Assembly (NCBI GenBank): GCA_031270875.1
Contig: JAISXC010000130.1
Coordinates: forward strand, 1-6,008
Direction: 5' to 3'
Source of the DNA: Desulfovibrio sp.
Lineage (GTDB): Bacteria; Desulfobacterota; Desulfovibrionia; Desulfovibrionales; Desulfovibrionaceae
Length of the DNA stretch: 6,008 bases
Of the stretch, positions 1 through 5,785 are shown piece by piece. The notes under the pieces are model-generated. The model did not search any database. It worked only from the letters and a program-made list of their open reading frames with translations, and was not told the origin of the DNA. The translations under genes and the position numbers were made by a program. The number at the start of each line of letters is the position of its first letter. Position 1 is the stretch's first letter.

Positions 1-498
1 TTCGAATACAGCCGCTTCTCCGACGGCACCACCATCTTCTACGACCGCGAGGAGCACAAGTTTTTCATGGACGTTCAGGGCGACGTCGAAGCCAAAATCA
101 AGGGCAACATCACGGCCGAGGTCGGGGAAAACGTCGCGGCGAAAGTCACCGGCGACGTGACGGTCGAAGTCGGGGGCCAGGTCGATCTCAGCGCGCAACT
201 CGACGTCCGGGTGACCTCGGCCACGGCCATCCGTTTGAAAGCGCCGTTCATCTTTCTCGCGGGCAGGCTGATCTTCACCGACGTCGACGGCAGGGCCGGC
301 GACGGCGTGTACTGGGGCAACCTCACCGTGCGCGAGGGCTTTGTGCATGTACAGGACAACGAGGTGACCGCGGGTACGGACATGAAGGCGGGCGGCGACG
401 TGACCGCGGGCAATGAGGCCGTCAGCCTCGGACGCCACAAGCACGAGGGCGTGTATGAGGGCACCGACATCACCGACAAGCCCGTGGGAGGCTGGTAA
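1..498 (+). CDS. Phage baseplate assembly protein V-type spike, C-terminal part (5' end outside window)
   Basis: The reading frame is open from base 1 to the TAA at 496-498 (165 residues), so the start lies upstream; the internal ATG at 67 is probably not the real start. The visible protein runs from FEYSRFSDGTTIFYD through a stretch of short beta-strand-like repeats (GDVEAKI, GNITAEV, ENVAAKV, GDVTVEV, GQVDLSA) that recur about every 8 residues, then a globular part, then a Gly/His-rich tail containing VSLGRHKHEGV. A repeated beta segment followed by a C-terminal GxHxH-type tail is typical of gpV/Mu gp45 spike proteins, which form the trimeric membrane-piercing tip of contractile tails; the His pair may bind metal at the spike. 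The next tail gene starts inside its stop codon. The assignment to a baseplate spike is fairly firm; the exact phage group is not. Confidence 0.75.
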   Translation, partial: FEYSRFSDGTTIFYDREEHKFFMDVQGDVEAKIKGNITAEVGENVAAKVTGDVTVEVGGQVDLSAQLDVRVTSATAIRLKAPFIFLAGRLIFTDVDGRAGDGVYWGNLTVREGFVHVQDNEVTAGTDMKAGGDVTAGNEAVSLGRHKHEGVYEGTDITDKPVGGW

Positions 499-596
499 TG
501 CACGTCGGCAGCCTCGGAGACGTAATCTTTGAGACCGACGCGGAAGGAGGGTCTTCCATTATTGCGGGGCCGCGCGACAAAAAACACCCGCCATAA
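498..596 (+). pseudogene. Truncated phage tail gene (start of a gpU-like protein)
   Basis: The ATG at 498-500 overlaps the stop of the spike gene (taATG). A good ribosome binding site, GGGAGG at 486-491, lies 6 bases upstream. Only 32 codons follow before TAA at 594-596. The first dozen residues, MHVGSLGDVIFE, look like the N-terminus of a phage tail protein of the gpU-like type that often sits in tail modules of such phages, which would normally run well over 100 residues. After that the residues (TDAEGGSSIIAGPRDKKHPP) no longer look like that family. I infer that the gene is cut, with the break near 533-540, and that what follows is foreign or scrambled DNA. The family assignment rests on a very short match from memory and could be wrong; a genuine tiny ORF is the alternative. 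Confidence 0.45.
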
Positions 597-604
597 TCCG
601 GTGT
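579..604 (-). terminator. Possible rho-independent terminator on the minus strand
   Basis: Read on the minus strand, ACACC (604-600) can pair with GGTGT (588-584) across an 11-base loop, and a run of six T (584-579) begins at the last base of the stem. On the plus strand the same structure is preceded, not followed, by its A/T run, so it would only work leftward. No minus-strand gene to its right is recognisable, so it may be chance or a leftover of rearranged DNA. Confidence 0.2.
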
Positions 605-711
605 AGGGCAACCACCTGATTCGTACCGTTCTCGTATGACTTTTGCCGCGTATATCCATGCGCACACATACACGCCGCCACATAAACGCACTTTTTTCCA
701 AAAGCGCGCCG
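597..711. other. Junction DNA with no recognisable gene
   Basis: This stretch lies between the broken phage tail gene and the ubiX remnant. None of the six translations over it resembles a protein I know. It has a purine-poor, CA-rich patch around 658-690 (repeated cac/aca, cgc). It is where the phage DNA meets the catabolic cluster, so it should contain or adjoin the recombination point, but I see no clear attachment site, transposon end or target duplication. Confidence 0.4.
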
Positions 712-880
712 ATGTTGGTGCGGTTGCATAGCTGGGGAGGGAGAGTGTATCCTTCCTCCCGTGCTCACATACTCTAATAACCCTCGCTCCGTTGAGGACA
801 TGACCCTGCACATTGCCGGAAAAATCCTGGACATGTTCGAACTTGATCTGCCCGGATTCAACCGCTGGGAACCCAGGTAA
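712..880 (+). pseudogene. C-terminal remnant of UbiX-family flavin prenyltransferase
   Basis: UbiX makes prenylated FMN from reduced FMN and dimethylallyl phosphate; UbiD enzymes need it as cofactor. The frame ending at TAA 878-880 reads ILPPVLTYSNNPRSVEDM, then HIAGKILDMFELD and FNRWEPR. This matches the end of UbiX/LpdB/BsdB proteins, which carry a (I/V)xPPxPaFYnnPxtvdDiv segment, a GRiLDxfGl helix and a final RW. The ILPP segment begins at about 749. Just upstream, in the +1-shifted frame from 712, MLVRLHSWG resembles the preceding NMLRL..aG segment, which hints at a frameshift near 735-743. The roughly 140 N-terminal residues, including the Rossmann GxTGASG flavin loop, are absent: that space is occupied by phage DNA. 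It cannot be functional. Its stop lies 5 bases before the LpdD-like gene, as expected for an original ubiX-lpdD operon. The homology is recognised by eye, but several family positions fit. Confidence 0.75.
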
Positions 881-885
881 TCAGG

Positions 886-1254
886 ATGACCATCTGTGAA
901 CGCGAGTGCTTGGGAAGCAAGCTTTCAGCGCGAGCCGCCTTCGTGGGCGGCGACCTCTGGGTTCTGGTTTCAGGGGGAGAAAATCCGCATATTGGTTCCG
1001 TGAGCGTGGGAATCCCCCGCAAGAGCCTGACGGGGGACGGCGGCGACAGCGCGACGGTTTCAACATTCAACGTCACGGGGCATAAGGACGATGTGGTGGG
1101 CAACCTGTTCGCGGCGCGCCTGGCATCCGAATTTCGCTGCACGGTATCCGTCAGTTGCGGAATCCACTACCACGCCTTATCCCGGGACGCCTTGTGCCAC
1201 ATTATGGATGAGGTGGAATTTCTTCTTGCGGACCTCGTCGTTTCCTTAAGGTAA
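886..1254 (+). CDS. lpdD: LpdD-like protein (prenyl-FMN decarboxylase accessory subunit)
   Basis: A protein of 122 residues, the size of LpdD, the small partner encoded with the UbiX-like LpdB and UbiD-like LpdC of gallate-type decarboxylase systems. Visible hallmarks are GGENPHIGSV at residues 30-39, a TGHKDD motif at 64-69 and CGIHYHALS at 91-99, followed by a C-terminal helix. From memory the family is described as a prenylated-flavin chaperone-like or decarboxylase subunit D protein; its biochemical role is poorly established. No signal peptide or membrane segment is present, so it is cytoplasmic. The ATG at 886 follows the ubiX stop by 5 bases with only a weak AGG upstream (874-876 or 883-885), so translation was probably coupled to ubiX. 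With ubiX broken, expression of this gene is uncertain although its frame is intact. It differs from the roughly 75-residue cysteine-containing BsdD/VdcD type. Confidence 0.72.
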   Translation: MTICERECLGSKLSARAAFVGGDLWVLVSGGENPHIGSVSVGIPRKSLTGDGGDSATVSTFNVTGHKDDVVGNLFAARLASEFRCTVSVSCGIHYHALSRDALCHIMDEVEFLLADLVVSLR

Positions 1255-1279
1255 CGGCATAATTTTTTTCCTTCCGTTA
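1252..1279 (+). terminator. Weak stem-loop after the LpdD-like gene
   Basis: TAACGG (1252-1257, including the stop codon) can pair with CCGTTA (1274-1279) across a 16-base loop that contains a run of seven T. The T run lies inside the loop rather than after the stem, so this is not a standard intrinsic terminator. It marks the end of the ubiX-lpdD unit at best. Confidence 0.2.
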
Positions 1280-1345
1280 AAAACAAATTCTGACAGAAGG
1301 CAGAAACAAACACAACGTTGCATGAACACTCTCAATTATCTAACT

Positions 1346-1350
1346 GGAGG
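1346..1350 (+). promoter_or_regulatory. Shine-Dalgarno of the cyclic amidohydrolase gene
   Basis: GGAGG lies 5 bases before ATG 1356 and fixes this start. No convincing promoter is visible in 1255-1345, although two small palindromes (TTCTG-A-CAGAA at 1288-1298 and CAACGTTG at 1313-1320) are present. Confidence 0.8.
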
Positions 1351-1355
1351 AAAGT

Positions 1356-2774
1356 ATGGGTTATGACAAGGTTCTCAAAAATGCGTGTATTCCTCAGGGG
1401 GATCACACGGTAAAGGCTAATATCCTGATTAAAGACGGCGTCATCGTCGGCATAAACGCGGAAGAAGCGCCTTTATCCGATGGAGTGGCAATAATTGATG
1501 CCGAAGGTCATCTTGTATTGCCGGGGTGCATTGATTCGCATACCCATATCAATGACCCTGGCTTCACGCACCGGGAAGATTTTCTCACAGGAACCAGGGG
1601 CGCCGCCGCGGGCGGCATAACTACCGTCATAGACATGCCTTGTTGCAGTGTTCCTTCGGTCAGATCCGTGGAGCAATTGGAGTATAAAATTTCCCAGATC
1701 AAAGACAAGGCCGTCGTGGATTACGCCATGTGGGGTGGCGTGACCGGGGAGGATGTGCGTGAAAACAAGCTCGACATCGTAAAAGCCCAGGCCGACGCCG
1801 GGGTTGTGGCTTTCAAGGTGTATATGACGCCTTCCGTGCCCTCGTACCCCAGGGTATCGGATGCGGAAATGCTGGAATGCTTCTACGCGGTGTCTGAAAC
1901 CGGGCTGTCAGTGGGCATCCATGCGGAAAACTTTTCCATATGCGATTTCTATGTGAAAAAACTTCAGAAAGAAGGCCGCACGGATGGTCCGGCATGGGCT
2001 GAAGCGCGCAAAACTCTGGCGGAAAAAGTCGCCATTGAACTCGGGATCAGTTTTTCGGAAGAAACCGGCGCGCGCCTGCACATCGTCCACATGAGTTCCG
2101 GCATCGGCTCCCAATTGATTCGCCAGGCAAAAGAGCGCGGCCTCAAGGTTACCTCCGAAGTATGCCCGCATTACCTGGTCATCAACGCACGCGATGCCAT
2201 GACGGAATTCGGCTCCTTCGCCAAAATTGCCCCGCCCCTGAGGACAAAGGAAGACAATGCCATCATGTGGGGCGGCCTTGCCGACGGCTCCATCGACTTT
2301 GTGGCCACGGACCACGCGCCTTATGAAATCGCCACGGAAAAACTGGCTCCCGGAACGGATATCTGGACTTGTTTCCCCGGCATGCCCGGCGTGGAAACCA
2401 TGGTCCCGGTTATTGTGAGCGAAGGCTACAATAAAGGCAGGCTGTCCCTTTCCAGGCTAGTGGAAGTTTTGAGCAGGAACGCCGCCATTCACTACGGCCT
2501 GTATCCCAAAAAGGGAGCCATTGAAATCGGGAGCGACGCCGACTTCACAATCATTGACCTGAACAGGGAATGGGCCATTGATCAGGCGCTGATGCAGTGC
2601 AAATCAAAATTCACCGCCCTGCACGGGATGAAGCTCAAAGGCAAGGTTGCCAAAAGCATTGTTCGCGGCAATGTCGTTTTCGACGAGTCCGCGAATACCT
2701 TTGCCGAAGGCGGCGCCGGAACATTTATAAAAAGACAGACCATCAGTTCTCTGGAGAGGATTTTGAAATACTGA
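1356..2774 (+). CDS. Metal-dependent cyclic amidohydrolase (allantoinase/dihydropyrimidinase/dihydroorotase superfamily)
   Basis: A complete 472-residue cytoplasmic enzyme of normal length for allantoinases and hydantoinases. It should hydrolyse a cyclic amide or imide (-CO-NH-) in a ring to an open N-carbamoyl or amido acid. The binuclear-metal site is all visible: HTH at residues 62-64 (DSHTHIND), the lysine expected to be carbamylated at K154 (FKVYMTPS), H189 (IHAEN), H245 (IVHMSS) and D319 (ATDHAP). Other family signatures are CPHYL at 270-274, KIAPPLR at 290-296, FPGMPGVET at 340-348, and GLYPKKGAIEIGSDAD at 381-396 from the closing beta-sandwich domain. These motifs do not decide between allantoin, hydantoin, dihydropyrimidine or another ring, and I would not assign a substrate. 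No allantoate, ureidoglycolate or pyrimidine-reductase gene lies nearby, which argues against ordinary purine or pyrimidine breakdown. It stands 101 bases after the LpdD-like gene and 124 before the permease, in the same direction. Confidence 0.85.
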   Translation: MGYDKVLKNACIPQGDHTVKANILIKDGVIVGINAEEAPLSDGVAIIDAEGHLVLPGCIDSHTHINDPGFTHREDFLTGTRGAAAGGITTVIDMPCCSVPSVRSVEQLEYKISQIKDKAVVDYAMWGGVTGEDVRENKLDIVKAQADAGVVAFKVYMTPSVPSYPRVSDAEMLECFYAVSETGLSVGIHAENFSICDFYVKKLQKEGRTDGPAWAEARKTLAEKVAIELGISFSEETGARLHIVHMSSGIGSQLIRQAKERGLKVTSEVCPHYLVINARDAMTEFGSFAKIAPPLRTKEDNAIMWGGLADGSIDFVATDHAPYEIATEKLAPGTDIWTCFPGMPGVETMVPVIVSEGYNKGRLSLSRLVEVLSRNAAIHYGLYPKKGAIEIGSDADFTIIDLNREWAIDQALMQCKSKFTALHGMKLKGKVAKSIVRGNVVFDESANTFAEGGAGTFIKRQTISSLERILKY

Positions 2775-2839
2775 GGTAAAAGGCGCACGGCAGCTTGACG
2801 GTCGTACCCCTTTTGATGCGGATGGTTTCCCCGCTGATA

Positions 2840-2865
2840 ATAGCAATTTACTCTGAAATTGCTAT
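2840..2865. promoter_or_regulatory. Perfect 10-bp inverted repeat, probable operator
   Basis: ATAGCAATTT (2840-2849) and AAATTGCTAT (2856-2865) are exact reverse complements around a 6-base centre (ACTCTG). The right arm runs into the -10 box of the permease promoter, a position where a bound dimeric repressor would block RNA polymerase. As RNA it would form a 10-bp AU-rich hairpin followed by AAUUUUA, so a weak transcription terminator or attenuator for the amidohydrolase gene is the alternative reading. Confidence 0.55.
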
Positions 2866-2868
2866 AAT
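2860..2868 (+). promoter_or_regulatory. Extended -10 promoter of the permease-ubiD unit
   Basis: TGCTATAAT is an exact match to the extended -10 consensus TGnTATAAT, in AT-rich DNA that contrasts with the GC-rich genes on both sides. No good -35 box stands 16-18 bases upstream (ATAGCA at 2840-2845), which extended -10 promoters often do without. Transcription would begin near 2875, leaving a leader of about 24 bases before the permease ATG at 2899. The box overlaps the inverted repeat, so regulated expression is likely (inference). Confidence 0.55.
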
Positions 2869-2898
2869 TTTACTCTGGGATCATAAGAAGGCAAGTCC

Positions 2899-4155
2899 AT
2901 GGACTTTTTGCTGCAAATCGCCCCCCTGCTTTTATGCCTGGCCATGTTTCTGGCCCGGCAGCATATGCTGTTTGTGGGGCTGTCAGGCGGGCTTTTGGCC
3001 ATGCTCCTTGGCGGCTTGGGGCTGGATCGGGCCACGCCGGTTTTTCTCGAAGCCATCCGCAGCACTGTCGGCGTCGAGGTGCCCATCATGTATGCCGCTC
3101 TGGGGGGGCTTCTGAGTGAGGCGGGATGCTTCAGGGCCATGGCGAACATATGCCGCCACTACCGGAGCAAGGGCCATCTTGTTCCCATCACCGCCGCCCT
3201 GGTTTTTTTACAGGGGCTCATTACATATATGATTGGCCTCGGCGTGAGCACCACGTATCTCATCGCTCCGGTGCTGGCTTCGCTGACAGGGGCCTCGCGC
3301 CCGGTAATAGCTTCGCTCGCCATTATCTCGGCCATTGGCTTCAGCACCTCTCCGGCCTCGCCGGAAACATTCATCACGGCCCAGATAGCGCAGCGTCCGG
3401 TGGTGGAGCATGCGACTGCCATGCTGCCCTATACGCTCCTGTTTTATGCGCTGGCAGCGGCCTTGGCCGCTTTTGGCGTCAGGCGCCAGACCTCCCGGCA
3501 GAGCCGCCTTGCCGGAACAGCGAGCCAGGCGCCCTTGCATTTTCCTTCCGCCCTGAGGCACTCCGCTCCGGCTGTCCTTTTTCTTTTGCTGTTAATCGCC
3601 GGAAATCCCGCCAACACTCTTTTGGGAACCACCTTTTTCACGCCCCTCCTGACGCTCATCCTGGTTCCCTTACTCACGGTGTTCTGTACTCCGTTCAGCA
3701 TACGGCAAACCTGTGTGACGCTTATTGAAAGCTCCCGCTTCGTCCTGATGGTGCTTTTCAGCGTGGGTATTTTTTTGGGATTTATAGACATTATTGGCAA
3801 AATGGGCGCTTTCTCGGCCCTTGCGGAACTCGCAAGCATCGTTCCCCGTTCTCTCTGCCTGCCGGCAGCCATGCTGATCGGCTTTCTGGTCGCCATTCCA
3901 GCCGGCGCCTTTTGCACAGGGATACTGGCCCTAACCCTTCCAACCATGGCTTCTCTGAACATTGATTCGGTGGCCATGGGCTTTATCGCCATGGCCATAG
4001 CGCTCGGTTCGCACCTTTGCCCTGTGCAGGTGAACGTCGGTGCGCTCAGGGACGGCTTTTCCCTCACTGTCAAAGAGACCGTACGAGGCAATATCCCCTA
4101 CATTCTGAGCGCGCTGGCTATCGCCATGGCCGCTGGCGCCTGTGTGGTCGGGTAA
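2899..4155 (+). CDS. Putative organic-anion permease, multi-pass inner-membrane protein
   Basis: A complete 418-residue, very hydrophobic protein with roughly ten to twelve likely membrane segments (for example residues 3-19, 23-42, 60-75, 95-113, 117-131, 135-147, 176-193, 222-234, 248-263, 281-299, 318-347, 357-371, 401-416). A polar loop at about 195-220, rich in Arg, Gln and Ser, separates two halves. Each half has a Pro/Ser-containing break that could be a substrate-binding re-entrant loop: GFSTSPASPETF at 147-158 and LGSHLCPVQVNVG at 369-381. This two-half plan resembles ion-transporter-superfamily carriers for di- and tricarboxylates (DcuC/CitMHS/GntP-like), but I cannot name the family. 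Its position between the amidohydrolase and UbiD suggests that it imports their acidic substrate or exports a product. The ATG at 2899 has GAAGG (2887-2891) 7 bases upstream. ubiD follows 72 bases later. Confidence 0.65.
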   Translation: MDFLLQIAPLLLCLAMFLARQHMLFVGLSGGLLAMLLGGLGLDRATPVFLEAIRSTVGVEVPIMYAALGGLLSEAGCFRAMANICRHYRSKGHLVPITAALVFLQGLITYMIGLGVSTTYLIAPVLASLTGASRPVIASLAIISAIGFSTSPASPETFITAQIAQRPVVEHATAMLPYTLLFYALAAALAAFGVRRQTSRQSRLAGTASQAPLHFPSALRHSAPAVLFLLLLIAGNPANTLLGTTFFTPLLTLILVPLLTVFCTPFSIRQTCVTLIESSRFVLMVLFSVGIFLGFIDIIGKMGAFSALAELASIVPRSLCLPAAMLIGFLVAIPAGAFCTGILALTLPTMASLNIDSVAMGFIAMAIALGSHLCPVQVNVGALRDGFSLTVKETVRGNIPYILSALAIAMAAGACVVG

Positions 4156-4214
4156 AATCACATCGTTATTCCCCCGGACGTGTCATTGTACGCCAAGGAG
4201 CCGGGGCGCTTCCC

Positions 4215-4220
4215 AAGGAG
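4215..4220 (+). promoter_or_regulatory. Shine-Dalgarno that sets the ubiD-family start
   Basis: AAGGAG stands 7 bases before ATG 4228 and favours that start over the in-frame GTG at 4180. A second identical AAGGAG, part of the repeated octamer CCAAGGAG (4193-4200 and 4213-4220), lies 20 bases upstream and has no start codon at the proper distance. Confidence 0.75.
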
Positions 4221-4227
4221 ACACCAC

Positions 4228-5700
4228 ATGAAAAACATCGACAGTTTGCGTGAATACATTCAGACGCTGGAGAAACAAAAGCTGCTTCTTGAAATAGATA
4301 CGGAGGTCGATTGTCACCTGGAACTCGGGGCCGTCATGAAAAAATCCAACGACATGAAAGGCCCGGCTCTGCTGTTCAACAAGCTCAAGGGATTTCCCAA
4401 AGGCTTCAGAGTGCTCGGCTCGCCCGTGAGCGCCTTTTACAAACCCGGTCTGATGTACGCGCGCATCGCCGTTTCCATGGGGTTGGCTCCTGGCACAGGC
4501 GTATTGGAAATCATCGATAAACTTTCAGCCATCGCGGATCTCCCGCCGATCAAACCCGTCATTGTCGGCGAATCTCCCTGCAAGGAAAACAAACTGCTCG
4601 GAGAAGACGTTGATCTGTCAGTACTGCCCGCCCCCCTGCTCCACAGCGGCGACGGCGGGGATTACCTGGGCACCTGGCCTATTGTGATCACCAAAAGCTC
4701 TGACGGCAAATGGGTGAACTGGGGAATGTACCGGGTCATGGTCCACGACAAAAAAACGCTGGGAGCCCCGCTGATTCCGACGCAACACATCGGCATGCAC
4801 TATGCCACCTGGAAAGAAATCAACGAGCCCATGCCCTTTGCCATTGCGTTCGGCACGGACCCGTTGACGCCGATAATCGCCTCCATGGCCATCCCTCCCT
4901 ATGTTTCCGAGGCGGATGTGGTTGGAGGCTACCGGGAAAAACCCGTTGAACTCGTCAAGTGCGAGACGGTGGATCTGTCTGTTCCAGCCTCCTCGGAAAT
5001 TGTGATTGAGGGCACGGTGTCCATGGACGATTCCCGCCTGGAAGGCCCGTTCACGGAATATACCGGCTTTCTGCTTAAAGCGCGAAAAAGCTGGCCGGTC
5101 TTCAATGTCAGCGCCATTACGTATAGAAACAATCCCATTATGCCCGTGGTCTGCACAGGCGAACCCGTCGAGGACCACCTGACCATGAGCGTCTCCCTGG
5201 CGGCGGGGGCTCTGAATCTCCTGCGCAAGGCCGGACTCCCCGTAAAGGGCGCATTCATTCCCGCCGTATCGGCTCTACACCTGCTTGTTATTTCCGTTTG
5301 CAAGGATCGCTTCTCCGGCACGGATGAGGAGCTTGTTAACGCCGTCGCCAAAACCGTGTGGTCCGATAAGGTTGGCACCTTCACGCCAAAGATCATGATT
5401 GTGGACGATGACATTGATATTACCGATCTGGACGCGGTGGTGTGGAGCTTTTCCACGCGCTGCCATCCTGGAGCCGGGTTCCATTTTTTTCCGGACACAA
5501 CTATTGTTCCGCTTTCTCCCTATCTGGCTCCGGAAGAAAAGAAAGCGGCCAAAACAACCAACGTCGTCTATGACTGCACCTGGAGTTCCAAGCTAGCCAA
5601 GGAGGATATTCCCGTTCGCGCCACCCTTGAGGCTCTCTGGCCAGCGGAGGTGCGGAGCAAGCTTCAAAACAACTGGCGGAGATACGGCTTTGAGGGCTAA
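4228..5700 (+). CDS. UbiD-family prenyl-FMN-dependent (de)carboxylase
   Basis: A 490-residue cytoplasmic enzyme, full length for UbiD/LpdC/Fdc proteins. UbiD enzymes reversibly decarboxylate aromatic, heteroaromatic or alpha,beta-unsaturated acids with prenylated FMN, a divalent metal and potassium. By comparison with fungal Fdc1, the metal ligands are N164 (VNWGMYR), H187 (IPTQHIGMHY) and E228 (YVSEADVVGG). The catalytic residues are R169 and the E272/E277 pair in LEGPFTEYTG (residues 271-280). The C-terminal segment IVDDDIDITDLD at 391-402 with STRCHPG at 409-415 is also typical. All key residues are present, so the protein should be active if given cofactor. The UbiX remnant and LpdD-like gene upstream point to the LpdC/hydroxyarylic-acid type, but the substrate is unknown and the amidohydrolase neighbour suggests a nitrogen ring. 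ATG 4228 is chosen for its ribosome binding site and because MKNIDSLREYI is a normal UbiD N-terminus; an in-frame GTG at 4180 would add 16 unlikely residues. Confidence 0.9.
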   Translation: MKNIDSLREYIQTLEKQKLLLEIDTEVDCHLELGAVMKKSNDMKGPALLFNKLKGFPKGFRVLGSPVSAFYKPGLMYARIAVSMGLAPGTGVLEIIDKLSAIADLPPIKPVIVGESPCKENKLLGEDVDLSVLPAPLLHSGDGGDYLGTWPIVITKSSDGKWVNWGMYRVMVHDKKTLGAPLIPTQHIGMHYATWKEINEPMPFAIAFGTDPLTPIIASMAIPPYVSEADVVGGYREKPVELVKCETVDLSVPASSEIVIEGTVSMDDSRLEGPFTEYTGFLLKARKSWPVFNVSAITYRNNPIMPVVCTGEPVEDHLTMSVSLAAGALNLLRKAGLPVKGAFIPAVSALHLLVISVCKDRFSGTDEELVNAVAKTVWSDKVGTFTPKIMIVDDDIDITDLDAVVWSFSTRCHPGAGFHFFPDTTIVPLSPYLAPEEKKAAKTTNVVYDCTWSSKLAKEDIPVRATLEALWPAEVRSKLQNNWRRYGFEG

Positions 5701-5762
5701 TGCCGGCATGCAGTGCGGCTGCTGAAAAATGGCAGAATTTGCCGTCCCCCAAAAACAGACAT

Positions 5763-5785
5763 GCAACTATGTTGGCTCTAGTTGC
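5763..5785 (-). terminator. Stem-loop at the end of the transposase gene
   Basis: GCAACTA (5763-5769) and TAGTTGC (5779-5785) form a perfect 7-bp stem with a 9-base loop that spans the transposase stop codon. Read on the minus strand it is followed 7 bases later by TTTTT, a weak terminator layout. It could instead belong to the insertion-sequence end; the other end lies outside the window, so this cannot be tested here. Confidence 0.3.

Noticed and set aside
75..701. Long minus-strand reading frame opposite the phage genes (208 codons)
   Set aside because: It is the mirror of the GC-rich spike gene, its translation resembles no known protein, and the plus-strand frame explains the region.
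2795..2823. TTGACG at 2795-2800 as a -35 box for the permease
   Set aside because: The bases 17 positions downstream (GCGGAT) are not a -10 box; the extended -10 at 2860-2868 is far better.
2795..3115. Plus-strand frame of 106 codons overlapping the permease start
   Set aside because: It runs through the promoter and palindrome and then out of frame over the permease; the permease frame has the ribosome binding site and the membrane-protein character.
3126..3728. 200-codon plus-strand frame within the permease
   Set aside because: Its His/Pro/Arg-rich composition is typical of an out-of-frame reading of a hydrophobic gene; no domain is recognisable.
3444..4091. 215-codon minus-strand frame opposite the permease
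   Set aside because: Shadow frame of GC-rich coding DNA with no ribosome binding site or family resemblance.
4180..4227. GTG start giving UbiD 16 more residues
   Set aside because: No properly spaced ribosome binding site precedes it, and the ATG at 4228 has one and gives a normal UbiD N-terminus.
5701..5762. Intrinsic terminator of the ubiD-family gene
   Set aside because: Only 4-bp stems (such as GGCA/TGCC around 5731-5743) are present and no T run follows them.
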